Positions 8,654 through 17,159 of a DNA stretch of 38,613 bases are shown here, in pieces. Position 1 is the stretch's first letter, and every line of letters begins with the position of its first letter. The notes under the pieces were generated by a model. It did no database searches and had not been told where the DNA came from. It saw only the letters and a program-made list of their open reading frames with translations. The position numbers were made by a program, and so were the translations under genes. The stretch covers positions 1 through 38,613 of the forward strand of contig JANNOS010000043.1 of NCBI GenBank assembly GCA_031399315.1. The letters are read 5' to 3'. The DNA comes from Methylotenera_A sp031399315 (GTDB lineage: Bacteria; Pseudomonadota; Gammaproteobacteria; Burkholderiales; Methylophilaceae).

Positions 8654-8663
8654 ATTAATCCCA

Positions 8664-8698
8664 ATAAAAAAGGCTTTATGCCAACAAGCACAAAGCCT
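8664..8698 (-). terminator. Rho-independent terminator after eda
   Basis: On the minus strand an 11-base stem (8688-8698 with 8671-8681, one G-T pair) with a 6-base loop is followed by a run of T. It lies 20 bases after the eda stop and should end edd-eda transcription before the HAD gene. Confidence 0.85.
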
Positions 8699-8718
8699 CA
8701 ATTATACCTCTTAAGTAA

Positions 8719-9345
8719 TTATGCTGCCTTAATAGCACTGGCCTCTTTAGCTAACTTAGTAATATGCGCCCAATCTTTCTTAGCCACCGCATCTGCAGGC
8801 GTTAACCATGTACCGCCGCAAACCACAACATTTGGTAAAGCTAAGAATTGTGGAGCTGACTCCACCGTTACGCCACCTGTAGGGCAAAACTTCACATCGC
8901 CAAATGGACCAGAAAAACCTTTAAGTAAATTAATACCGCCTACAGCAACTGCTGGGAATAGTTTCAAAAAGTAATAGTCATCAGCATTGGCTGTCATGAT
9001 TTCAGAACCAGTCGACACGCCTGGCAATAATGGCAGACCTATTTTTCGTGCAAATTGACCTAATTCTGTTGTATAACCTGGACTCACCGCAAATTTACAG
9101 CCGACATCTAAACTCGCTTGCGCATCTTTTAAATTACGTACCGTGCCAGAACCCATAATCGCATCTGGTACGTGCTTAGCAATTTGCCCCATGGCTTGCA
9201 GTGCGCAGCTAGAACGCAGCGTCACCTCTAACACTCTAATGCCGCCTGCGAGCAATGCTTCTGCCATAGGCACAGCGTCTTCGACCTTATTAATAACGAT
9301 AACGGGAATGACTGGACCTTCTTTTGCTAAATCTAATGTATTCAT
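8719..9345 (-). CDS. eda: 2-dehydro-3-deoxyphosphogluconate (KDPG) aldolase
   Basis: This 208-residue class I aldolase splits KDPG into pyruvate and glyceraldehyde 3-phosphate. The catalytic Glu40 is in RVLEVTLR and the Schiff-base Lys128 is in YYFLKLFPA; GCKFAVSPGY and FCPTGGV are the other conserved blocks. Length matches the family. AAAGAAG before the ATG can serve as ribosome binding site. It lies 80 bases downstream of edd on the same strand and is followed by a strong terminator. In Methylophilaceae this enzyme is known to serve the KDPG-aldolase form of the ribulose monophosphate cycle, so here it is likely part of C1 assimilation as well as sugar breakdown (inference from taxon). Confidence 0.96.
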   Translation of the reverse strand: MNTLDLAKEGPVIPVIVINKVEDAVPMAEALLAGGIRVLEVTLRSSCALQAMGQIAKHVPDAIMGSGTVRNLKDAQASLDVGCKFAVSPGYTTELGQFARKIGLPLLPGVSTGSEIMTANADDYYFLKLFPAVAVGGINLLKGFSGPFGDVKFCPTGGVTVESAPQFLALPNVVVCGGTWLTPADAVAKKDWAHITKLAKEASAIKAA

Positions 9346-9376
9346 GCTTCTTTACCTAGGTTAATGATAATTAATT

Positions 9377-9397
9377 GATTCCCGTTAAGCGGGAATT
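9377..9397. repeat. Short inverted repeat between edd and eda
   Basis: ATTCCCG (9378-9384) and CGGGAAT (9390-9396) form a 7-base stem with a 5-base loop in the 80-base edd-eda gap. There is no clear T run, so it may be an mRNA processing or stability hairpin more than a terminator. The stem core ATTCCCG also occurs in the larger hairpin at 32140-32175. Confidence 0.6.
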
Positions 9398-9425
9398 GAG
9401 GGTTATATTTTTTGAGCGCTAAAAC

Positions 9426-11240
9426 TTATAGCCAGGTGATTGCACCCTCTTCGGCTGACAATACGTTTCTTCGCATCCCACCAAACAACTCGCGCCCAAT
9501 GCCATGTGAATTATGGTGACGCTTAGTATCAGTTAGCTCTTCAGCTTCACGCTCTGCCCAAGTATCTTCATCTACCAGCGCATTAAGCGTACCAACAGCC
9601 GCATTCAAACGGATGATATCGCCATTACGGATTTTTGCTATAGCACCCCCAGCACTGGCTTCAGGGCTTAAATGAATGGCTGCAGGAATCTTGCCTGATG
9701 CGCCACTCATACGACCATCGGTCACAATCGCGACCATAAATCCTTTGTTTTGCAGCACAGCAAGTGGTGGCGTTAACTTGTGCAGCTCTGGCATACCGTT
9801 GGCTTTTGGTCCTTGAAAACGTACCACCGCCACAAAATCACGTTCTAATTCGCCACGGTCAAACGCGCTCAACAACTCCTCTTGACTATCAAATACAATC
9901 GCAGGCGCTTCAATAATGTGTCTATCTTCTGGCACAGCTGAAATCTTAATTACGCTACGGCCTAAATTACCTTTTAATAAGCGCAATCCACCAGATTCGT
10001 TAAATGGATGGCCGACTGTTCGTACCACCGTTTCATCGCCACTCTCGGCTGGATACGGCTTCCAAATTAGTTTCCCATTTTCTTTTACTGGTTGTTTGCC
10101 ATATTCATGCAAGCCACCTTTGGCAACGGCATACACATCTGGGTACATATAGCCACCATCGATGAGTTCACGAATCACGAAGCCAGGACCACCAGCAGCT
10201 TGAAACTCATTCACATCTGCTTTACCGTTTGGATACACACTTGCCAATAGCGGCGTCGCTTTAGCTAGGTAGTGAAAATCTGTCCAATCAATGATAATGC
10301 CCGCAGAACGTGCAACAGCAACCCAGTGGATTAAGTGATTGGTCGAACCACCCGTTGCCAATAAAGCGACCATGGCATTCACAATCACGTGTTCATCTAC
10401 CAGCTTACCAATCGGCACGAAACTATCTTTTTTGGTATTCTCTATTACCGTGCGAACGGCCTCACGCGTTAAATCTTCGCGCAAACCATCATGTGGATGA
10501 ATAAATGCTGCACCTGGCACGTGCAAGCCCATGGCTTCTAACAGCATCTGATTACTATTAGCAGTGCCATAAAACGTACAAGTACCCGCGCCATGATAAG
10601 CTGCAGACTCTGAAGCCAGTAACTCATCACGCCCAACTAAGCCTTGTGCGTATTTCTCACGCACTTTAGATTTTGAAGTGTTGTCAATACCCGTACTCAT
10701 CGGGCCCGCAGGCACAAACACACATGGTAAATGCCCAAAATGCAAGGCGCCTATTAACAACCCCGGCACAATTTTATCGCACACGCCCAACAACAATGCC
10801 GCATCAAACACATCATGCGAAAGCGCAATCGCTGTGCCCATAGCAATATTATCGCGACTAAATAGAGACAGCTCCATGCCTGCTTCACCCTGCGTGATAC
10901 CGTCACACATGGCCGGCACACCGCCCGCGACTTGTGTAGTAGCACCTAACTTATGCGCTTCATCACGAATAATGTCGGGGAAATTAACATAGGGCTGATG
11001 CGCAGAAAGCATCTCGTTATATGCTGTCACAATACCGATATGCGGCCCTTTTTCAGCATAAATACGTAGTTTATCGTTTTGCGGCATTGCTGCGAAAGCA
11101 TGCGCAATATTGGCGCAACCAAGTCTGTCTGGACCTTTAGGACGCTTAATAATTTCATCTACTCGATGTAAATAGGCAGATCTTGTCGGCCGACTACGTT
11201 CAATAATGCGTTCGGTGACTTCTATATGAGACTGTTTCAT
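9426..11240 (-). CDS. edd: 6-phosphogluconate dehydratase
   Basis: This 604-residue protein of the IlvD/Edd family dehydrates 6-phosphogluconate to KDPG using an iron-sulfur cluster. Its length is close to that of E. coli Edd (about 603). Conserved blocks include GIVTAYNEMLSAHQPY near residue 70, a GGVPAMCDGITQGEAGMELS block, LLLGVCDKIVPG and FVPAGPM, with Cys residues placed as expected for cluster ligands, and near the C terminus TDGRMSGASGKIPAAIH. It is the first gene of the edd-eda unit and has its own promoter in the 136-base gap upstream. With Eda it provides the cleavage branch of the ribulose monophosphate cycle expected in a methylotroph of this family. Confidence 0.97.
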   Translation of the reverse strand: MKQSHIEVTERIIERSRPTRSAYLHRVDEIIKRPKGPDRLGCANIAHAFAAMPQNDKLRIYAEKGPHIGIVTAYNEMLSAHQPYVNFPDIIRDEAHKLGATTQVAGGVPAMCDGITQGEAGMELSLFSRDNIAMGTAIALSHDVFDAALLLGVCDKIVPGLLIGALHFGHLPCVFVPAGPMSTGIDNTSKSKVREKYAQGLVGRDELLASESAAYHGAGTCTFYGTANSNQMLLEAMGLHVPGAAFIHPHDGLREDLTREAVRTVIENTKKDSFVPIGKLVDEHVIVNAMVALLATGGSTNHLIHWVAVARSAGIIIDWTDFHYLAKATPLLASVYPNGKADVNEFQAAGGPGFVIRELIDGGYMYPDVYAVAKGGLHEYGKQPVKENGKLIWKPYPAESGDETVVRTVGHPFNESGGLRLLKGNLGRSVIKISAVPEDRHIIEAPAIVFDSQEELLSAFDRGELERDFVAVVRFQGPKANGMPELHKLTPPLAVLQNKGFMVAIVTDGRMSGASGKIPAAIHLSPEASAGGAIAKIRNGDIIRLNAAVGTLNALVDEDTWAEREAEELTDTKRHHNSHGIGRELFGGMRRNVLSAEEGAITWL

Positions 11241-11293
11241 GGGCGGTATATTTTCAAAAAATCAACTACTTATAATTAAACTCTAGAGCCTTG

Positions 11294-11322
11294 ATTATCG
11301 CTAAACTAAGCAGTATCGTCAA
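11294..11322 (-). promoter_or_regulatory. Sigma-70-type promoter for edd-eda
   Basis: On the minus strand TTGACG (11317-11322) is followed, after exactly 17 bases, by GATAAT (11294-11299). Both hexamers are one base from consensus. Transcription would start near 11287 and give a leader of about 46 bases before the edd ATG at 11240. Confidence 0.75.
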
Positions 11323-11353
11323 ACGCCAATTAGGCTATTGCGGGAATGTTTCG

Positions 11354-11372
11354 TAAAAAACTTAAAGTAAGT
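11354..11372 (-). terminator. Possible weak terminator after the carbamoyltransferase gene
   Basis: On the minus strand a 5-base stem (11368-11372 with 11360-11364) with a 3-base loop is followed by a run of T. The stem is short and rich in A and T, so termination may be partial. Confidence 0.35.
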
Positions 11373-11376
11373 ACTG

Positions 11377-13110
11377 TTATTTTTTAGTTACTAAAATATT
11401 TTCAAGCATCAAATACTCTAAATCACATCCATAAAACATATTGAGTGCATCAGTTGGGCTACATATCATTGGCTCGCCACGGCGGTTAAGCGATGTGTTA
11501 AGCACCACTGCGCTGCCGCGTAGCTTTTCCAAATGCTCAATAAGCTCATAATAACGTGGATTGGTCTCGCGCGTAACTACTTGCGCACGTGCTGTACCAT
11601 CTTCGTGCACCACTTCTGGTATGCGTGCATTCCAAGCTGGGTTTACGTCAAACGTAAACGTCATATAAGGCGCTGGGTGACTGGTCTGTAGAATATCTTC
11701 TGCAACTCTGTCGAGCATGCTGGGGCAAAATGGGCGCCAGCGCTCACGGTATTTAATCTGCGCATTAATGCGGTCTGCCACCCCTGGGAAACTCGGGTCG
11801 CCCAAAATACTACGGCAACCTAGTGAGCGCGGACCAAACTCCATGCGGCCCTGAAACCATGCTAGTGGATTGCCGGCGGCTAGCAATTCAGCCGCTTTTT
11901 GCGGAAAATTTTCAACTTTTGTGAAAATTGGCTTATTCGGATGCGCCTCGCACGCTGCCACACATTCCGCACTGGTAAAACTTGGGCCAAGATAAGCGTG
12001 CTGCATCTTGTGGATGGTTTCACCCGCCAAGTGCGCAGCATAAGTGGCCGCACCTAGGCTGGTGCCATTGTCGCCAGACGCGGGTTGCACAAATAGTTCT
12101 TTTACATGCGGCATGGCGATAATACGTTGATTTAATTTAACATTGAGCGCAACGCCACCTGCCATGGCCACCTTGCCCGTTTCTTTAATGATATCGCCCA
12201 AATAATAGTCAATCATTTGCAGGGCCAGGTCTTCTAACAGTTTTTGCACACTGGCAGCATAGTGAATATACGGGTCGTCAATCTCATCGCCACTGCGTTT
12301 TGGCCCCAGCCAGTCGATGAGTTTTTGCGTAAAGTAATAGCCTTTAGATTTTCCGTCTGGGCCCTTTTCTTTATAGCGACGCAGGCCGACCACATTGACA
12401 TAGTCAGTATTCACAATCAGCTCGCCGTTTTCAAATTTGGCTAAGCGACTAAAATCGTACTTGCTGGCATCGCCAAAAGGCGCCATGCCCATCACTTTAA
12501 ACTCGCCATCGAGCATATCAAAGCCCAAAAACTCGGTAAGGGCGCCATATAAACCGCCTAAGGAATCTGGGTCGTAAAACTCTTTAATTTTGTGGATTTT
12601 ACCGTTTTCGCCGTAACCAAAAAACGTGGTCGCGTATTCGCCTTTGCCGTCAATGCCGACAATCGCGGTTTTTTCTTTAAAACCGCTTAAATGGTAGGTG
12701 CTAGAAGCATGCGCCAAATGGTGCTCTACTGGCACAAATTTGGCATTTGAAAGTCCCAATTCAGCCATCAGTTTCAGTGACTTATCGCGATTGCGACGAA
12801 AGCGACGGTTACCGTTGAAAATGGCATCTAGCGCGCGGTCTGGTGCATACCAATGCCGTTTGGCATAATGCCAGCGCGCATTGGTTGAGAGCGGAATCTC
12901 CGCATACGGGAATGCGACAATATCGACATCTTCTGGCTTAACACCCGCTTTTTTTAAACAGAATTTTGCAGCTTCGTAAGGGAATTTATTTTTGGCGTGT
13001 TTGTCACGAATAAAGCGTTCTTCTTCCGCCGCCGCAATAATCTTACCATCTACTAAAATAGCTGCCGAAGCATCATGCCCAAGCGCGCCCGAAAGTCCTA
13101 ATACAATCAT
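11377..13110 (-). CDS. O-carbamoyltransferase, NodU/CmcH family (WapO-like)
   Basis: This 577-residue protein has the two-part layout of the family. The N-terminal Kae1-like domain begins with VLGLSGALGHDASAAI and carries the metal-binding EHHLAHASSTYHLSGF at about 128-143. The C-terminal YrdC-like domain contains GRMEFGPRSLGCRSIL and YRERWRPFCPSML. Such enzymes transfer a carbamoyl group from carbamoyl phosphate, through carbamoyl adenylate, to a sugar hydroxyl. In P. aeruginosa WapO carbamoylates LPS heptose, and its gene neighbours a two-domain kinase-like gene, as here, where that gene lies 10 bases upstream. I infer LPS-core heptose as the acceptor; nodulation-factor or antibiotic roles do not fit the context. 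Confidence 0.85.
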   Translation of the reverse strand: MIVLGLSGALGHDASAAILVDGKIIAAAEEERFIRDKHAKNKFPYEAAKFCLKKAGVKPEDVDIVAFPYAEIPLSTNARWHYAKRHWYAPDRALDAIFNGNRRFRRNRDKSLKLMAELGLSNAKFVPVEHHLAHASSTYHLSGFKEKTAIVGIDGKGEYATTFFGYGENGKIHKIKEFYDPDSLGGLYGALTEFLGFDMLDGEFKVMGMAPFGDASKYDFSRLAKFENGELIVNTDYVNVVGLRRYKEKGPDGKSKGYYFTQKLIDWLGPKRSGDEIDDPYIHYAASVQKLLEDLALQMIDYYLGDIIKETGKVAMAGGVALNVKLNQRIIAMPHVKELFVQPASGDNGTSLGAATYAAHLAGETIHKMQHAYLGPSFTSAECVAACEAHPNKPIFTKVENFPQKAAELLAAGNPLAWFQGRMEFGPRSLGCRSILGDPSFPGVADRINAQIKYRERWRPFCPSMLDRVAEDILQTSHPAPYMTFTFDVNPAWNARIPEVVHEDGTARAQVVTRETNPRYYELIEHLEKLRGSAVVLNTSLNRRGEPMICSPTDALNMFYGCDLEYLMLENILVTKK

Positions 13111-13120
13111 GCTAATACCA

Positions 13121-14653
13121 TCATTCAGTCATTAACTCTTTATTGGTTGCAATACCCGCCCTAATGAGCGGTGTGTGATCTTCGTAAATCACGTTAAATG
13201 TTTTAACAAATGCATTATACAGGGCATTGTCGTTCTGCCAATTTTGCATAAATCGATGCAAATCGCGCACATGCGCTTTTTGTGCAAAATAGTTCCATCG
13301 ATGTTGGCGCATACTATCCAAGTCAATCAGCACTGGCTGAGTGCCTTGCATTTTGATGTTAGTGGCCTTCATATCGCCATGTGAGATTTGCAGTAAATTA
13401 AGCCTGTAAAAAAGCGTCGCAATATTTTTTACGGCCTCAGCACGTTGGGTTTTATTTTGCGTTTGTACAAAATATTGCGCAACATCAGGCGCATCAATAT
13501 ATTCTGCTAAAAAATAGGCTTTGCCTTTTAAACCATATTTTCGATGTTCTATCAGCGCAACTGGTTTTGCTGTTGCAATGTTCAATATTTTAAGCCGATG
13601 CGCATTCGCCCATGAAACCGCTGCACGACTTAGGCGAAATGCGCGATTCACACCATGCCAAAAGTTTTTGATGTTATAGCGCTTAATGACTATTTTTTTA
13701 TCATCAATTTCCGTAAGCGCAACTGTGCAAGTGTTGCCATTTTTAAGTAGATTGGGAGCGCCAATTAATGTATCCAAACTCTTAAGAAAACTGATGTTTT
13801 TTGCATCGCTGGAAGCCAATATCCATGCGGGTTTCACGCATGAATAACCAGCTTTAGCTGGTATATTCTGCGGGGACGACCCTTGCGGTTGCAGAGCATA
13901 CTTTTTCACATCTGTGCATTGCCGAAAAGCTTTTCTATCTGCATAGGCAGATGCTACCTTGGTGCGATGCCGCTCAGATAAACGGCGAATATCTGAAGCT
14001 ACAAGTTCAACACTAGGGTTCGCCGTGTGATATTGCGTTAAAAGTTTAGGCATCCATGCGACAACCTCAAGCACATCAAATTTGGACAAAAGAACGGCAA
14101 AGTTTGAAGAAGCCTGTTGGTAAGAAATAACTTCGTATTGGCGAATACCATCGCCATCAATGGTATAAAGCTGCTGACCGTCAAACAGAAAGTTTTTAAG
14201 ATATAAATCTGTTTGTATTAAATGCGCATGGTGATGCTGGCCAAGCGTCTGAGCAAGCATACAAGCCAACTCCAATCGTTGTGACGCATTACGCTGCGCC
14301 CATACTGATTCGACATTCTGACTATGAGGGATAGCTTCAAATATCAATATTTCTATATCATCAAGCGTGTCAACAAGCAGTATTTTTGAAGTGGCGATAT
14401 TTGCGGCAATTAATGCGTCCACACCTTGTTTATCTCTTTGCGCATAGCGCTTAGCACCGTTGCCAATAAATAACTTAGCATACACCGTCCGCCCTTTCCA
14501 AACACCTTGGCACACCAAACGCTTATTGGGTACTCGACGTACCACTTGCTCCACTTTTAGCGCGTCACTATTACTTAACCAAAGCGAAAACGCTTGATTC
14601 TCATCATTTGATAACACAGACAAATTGTTCAGCAAAGCGAGTTGATCTGTCAT
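13121..14653 (-). CDS. LPS kinase-like protein with two kinase-fold domains
   Basis: Two kinase-like halves are visible. Counting from the longer start at 14674, the first has Lys67 (VYAKLF), a catalytic loop QTDLYLKN with Asp156 and Asn161, and IDGDG with Asp173. The second has Lys331 (IVIKRY), the loop SHGDMKATN with Asp434 and Asn439, and LIDLDSM with Asp451. Both halves keep the residues needed for ATP use. I place the start at the ATG at 14653, where it overlaps the upstream stop as TAATG; the ATG at 14674 is the alternative. The size and the position next to the carbamoyltransferase gene recall PA5006 of P. aeruginosa. It probably phosphorylates inner-core sugars, acceptor unknown. Confidence 0.8.
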   Translation of the reverse strand: MTDQLALLNNLSVLSNDENQAFSLWLSNSDALKVEQVVRRVPNKRLVCQGVWKGRTVYAKLFIGNGAKRYAQRDKQGVDALIAANIATSKILLVDTLDDIEILIFEAIPHSQNVESVWAQRNASQRLELACMLAQTLGQHHHAHLIQTDLYLKNFLFDGQQLYTIDGDGIRQYEVISYQQASSNFAVLLSKFDVLEVVAWMPKLLTQYHTANPSVELVASDIRRLSERHRTKVASAYADRKAFRQCTDVKKYALQPQGSSPQNIPAKAGYSCVKPAWILASSDAKNISFLKSLDTLIGAPNLLKNGNTCTVALTEIDDKKIVIKRYNIKNFWHGVNRAFRLSRAAVSWANAHRLKILNIATAKPVALIEHRKYGLKGKAYFLAEYIDAPDVAQYFVQTQNKTQRAEAVKNIATLFYRLNLLQISHGDMKATNIKMQGTQPVLIDLDSMRQHRWNYFAQKAHVRDLHRFMQNWQNDNALYNAFVKTFNVIYEDHTPLIRAGIATNKELMTE

Positions 14654-16197
14654 TACTTGGATACTATCTTCCATAATGCCCAGCGGCCAATGTGCTTTTC
14701 CTGCATCACAACACCATTTTCTAGCATGGGTTTATCTTTACTCAATAACCATAATGTTTTATTAGCCCCCAACAACTGTTCTAGCTGCTTCCCATCCAAA
14801 GGCTGGATGGGGCGATTAGCATAAAATGACACTGCACCATCTCCAGGTTTAGCTTGATATAAAGGCTTAGTTTGATATAGCACTTGAGACGAAGTTGAAT
14901 CAATAGCAACCGATTGCACTAGCTGCTTAGTGTCGTCTTTTTCTGTGTCTTTTGTAATGTACTGCTCCGCAAATAAATAAATAAACGTTGCAAATACTGC
15001 CGCTAATAAAACAGGTGTCTGAGGAGCGGGAATATTCAACGCCCGTTTTAACAACCAAGGAGCAAGGAGTAATAAGGGCCAAATAAGAACTGTTGGCAAG
15101 CTCAACACATGCGTCAAGCCCTGCTTGCGTATTCCGACCACAAACAATGCAATCACAGCAATCGCTAATAAGCAAAAAATGACACGGTTAAATTGATAAA
15201 ACTTACCTTGTGCTACTTGTAAATAATAGCCGACAAGAATCGCAATCGGCGGTAAAAAAAGTAAGGCATATTGCGTTTGCTTGTTCACGGTAAACGTGAG
15301 CAACACGAACACGAACAGCAACCAAATAATCGAAAAATGCACAACCTTAGGTAAAGGTCGATGTTGATACAACCATATGCCCGCAGGGATCAACAGCAAG
15401 CTCCATGGTGCAAAAAACTCTATAGCATGTGCTAAATACCAGTAAATCGGCTGCTGATGTGTCCCAGAAACAAACGTTTCATCTACTTGGCGGGATACAA
15501 ATTGTTGCGCCACATCTGGCATACTGATTAAAATCCATGCATACCATGCAAATGCGCTGACTAAAAAAACTATTACCCCAACTGGGTTAATGAGTGCTTT
15601 AACCGTTTGCAATTGTTTAGTCGCAAACGCATAACCCAACACAGTCATTAGCGGAATTGCAATACCCGCCGGGCCTTTTGTCAAAAAACCAAGACCTAAT
15701 GCCAACATTAGCAAGTAAACTGTTTTTTTGTTTGGTGACTCAAAAAATTTGAACCCAGCAAAACAAGCTAGCGAAATAAAAAACAATAACGTAGCATCCG
15801 CCTCAGCACTTCTAAAATAGCGCATCCCTAAAAAGCTTGTACACATCACCAACACAGTATTCGCAGCGGCTTGAATATTTAAGGTATCTTTTAACCAAAT
15901 AAACAACAAGCAAGCTGAGAACAGTGCAAATAATACAGAAGGCACACGCGCTGCCGCCTCACTCACACCAAACAATTTATAACTAAGCGCAGTCGTCCAA
16001 TAGGTCAACGGGGGTTTTTGTAAGCGCAGCTCGCCATTATAGTGCGGTACCACCCAATCATTACTCACTACCATTTCACGTGCGGTCTCAGCTATTCGAG
16101 CCTCTTGTATTTTATCAATAGCGCGACCTGCTGAGCCAAATAACAAACCAATCAATATGATGCTTAACAGCACCATGCCTATTCTTAGCATATCCAT
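14653..16197 (-). CDS. ArnT-like GT39 (GT-C) glycosyltransferase
   Basis: This 514-residue membrane protein has around a dozen hydrophobic segments and a C-terminal soluble part. The loop after the first helix reads QEARIAETAREM (31-42), then NDWVVPHYNGELRLQKPPLTYW, which is the ArnT/PMT signature. As in its paralogue at 5439-6866, the first acid of the DE pair is replaced, here by Gln31. ArnT-type enzymes act in the periplasm with undecaprenyl-phosphate sugars. This gene heads the minus-strand group with the two-domain kinase and the carbamoyltransferase, which suggests an LPS-core or lipid A target. The two ArnT-like proteins differ enough to have different acceptors. Confidence 0.85.
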   Translation of the reverse strand: MDMLRIGMVLLSIILIGLLFGSAGRAIDKIQEARIAETAREMVVSNDWVVPHYNGELRLQKPPLTYWTTALSYKLFGVSEAAARVPSVLFALFSACLLFIWLKDTLNIQAAANTVLVMCTSFLGMRYFRSAEADATLLFFISLACFAGFKFFESPNKKTVYLLMLALGLGFLTKGPAGIAIPLMTVLGYAFATKQLQTVKALINPVGVIVFLVSAFAWYAWILISMPDVAQQFVSRQVDETFVSGTHQQPIYWYLAHAIEFFAPWSLLLIPAGIWLYQHRPLPKVVHFSIIWLLFVFVLLTFTVNKQTQYALLFLPPIAILVGYYLQVAQGKFYQFNRVIFCLLAIAVIALFVVGIRKQGLTHVLSLPTVLIWPLLLLAPWLLKRALNIPAPQTPVLLAAVFATFIYLFAEQYITKDTEKDDTKQLVQSVAIDSTSSQVLYQTKPLYQAKPGDGAVSFYANRPIQPLDGKQLEQLLGANKTLWLLSKDKPMLENGVVMQEKHIGRWALWKIVSK

Positions 16198-16262
16198 TCA
16201 CTTATTTTCAACCTCATATTAAAGATTATATCAGCCCAGCCGAGGCTAGTCGCTAAGTATGG

Positions 16263-17138
16263 ATGCGCTATGTTATGATTTTGTATATGTTACAAGTCAT
16301 TTTTAAGCCACTTAAGTACCTATCATTAGAAACTATCCACCGATGCGGAACGCTTATTGGTCAGCTAACATTTTTATTATCCCCACAAAAAAAACAACTG
16401 ACTTATAACAACTTAAAGCAAAGTAGCCTGATTAATCAAGAAACGGACTTAAATAAAACAATCCAAATCAACGCTAGGGAACTTGGTAAGTCCATTGTAG
16501 AAAGTTTGGCTATGTGGCAAAAAAGTGAATCCGAGCTAATCTCTTGGGTAAAAGACTGCTCAAACTGGCACATAGTTGACGAGGCCTTAAATAAAGGCAA
16601 GGGACTCATCTTTTTAACACCGCATCTGGGCTGCTTTGAAATCACATCTATTTACTATGGCAGTAAACACCCCATTACGGTGCTGTATCGTGCACCAAAA
16701 ATGAAATCTCTGAAAAAGCTTATTTTAAAAGGCCGAACACGCACTGGCATCACCTTGGCAGAAGCCAATGCCAGCGGTGTGCGGAAGCTCATGCAAGCAC
16801 TCAAACGCGGTGAGGCGATTGGTATTTTGCCAGACCAGATTCCCGCTATGGGCGAAGGCGAATGGGCAGATTTTTTTGGTAAGCCGGCTTACACCATGAC
16901 TTTAGCCAGCAAGCTCGCAGAAAAGACTGGCGCAAGTGTGATTATGGGCTATGGCGAACGCTTGGAACATGGCGCAGGCTATGCGATTCATTTAACTGCT
17001 ATTGAAAATGGCGCTATAGCGACATCAAACTTGCTCAACAAAGCAATTGAAGCGCAAATAGCACAAAAACCAAGTCAATATTTATGGAGTTATAACCGCT
17101 ATAAACAAAGGCGGCACGCGCTAAATAAGAGCACTTAG
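16263..17138 (+). CDS. Lipid A acyltransferase, LpxL/HtrB family
   Basis: This 291-residue protein begins with a hydrophobic stretch that can anchor it in the inner membrane and has the acyltransferase motif HLGCFE (His121 to Glu126), the HX4(D/E) box of the family. GILPDQIPAMGEGEWADFFG at about 182-201 is the second conserved block. Enzymes of this group move a secondary acyl chain from acyl-ACP to Kdo2-lipid IVA or later intermediates. Which chain it adds, and so whether it corresponds to LpxL or LpxM, cannot be told. Starts at 16263, 16275 and 16287 are all possible and none has a strong ribosome binding site. It is divergent from the ArnT-like gene and converges on waaP. Confidence 0.85.
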   Translation: MRYVMILYMLQVIFKPLKYLSLETIHRCGTLIGQLTFLLSPQKKQLTYNNLKQSSLINQETDLNKTIQINARELGKSIVESLAMWQKSESELISWVKDCSNWHIVDEALNKGKGLIFLTPHLGCFEITSIYYGSKHPITVLYRAPKMKSLKKLILKGRTRTGITLAEANASGVRKLMQALKRGEAIGILPDQIPAMGEGEWADFFGKPAYTMTLASKLAEKTGASVIMGYGERLEHGAGYAIHLTAIENGAIATSNLLNKAIEAQIAQKPSQYLWSYNRYKQRRHALNKST

Positions 17139-17159
17139 TCTAAAAGTTAATTTAAAAAA

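Noticed and set aside
8504..8974. 156-codon plus-strand frame opposite the HAD and eda genes
   Set aside because: It lies over two well-identified minus-strand genes and the terminator between them, and its product resembles nothing. It is a shadow frame.
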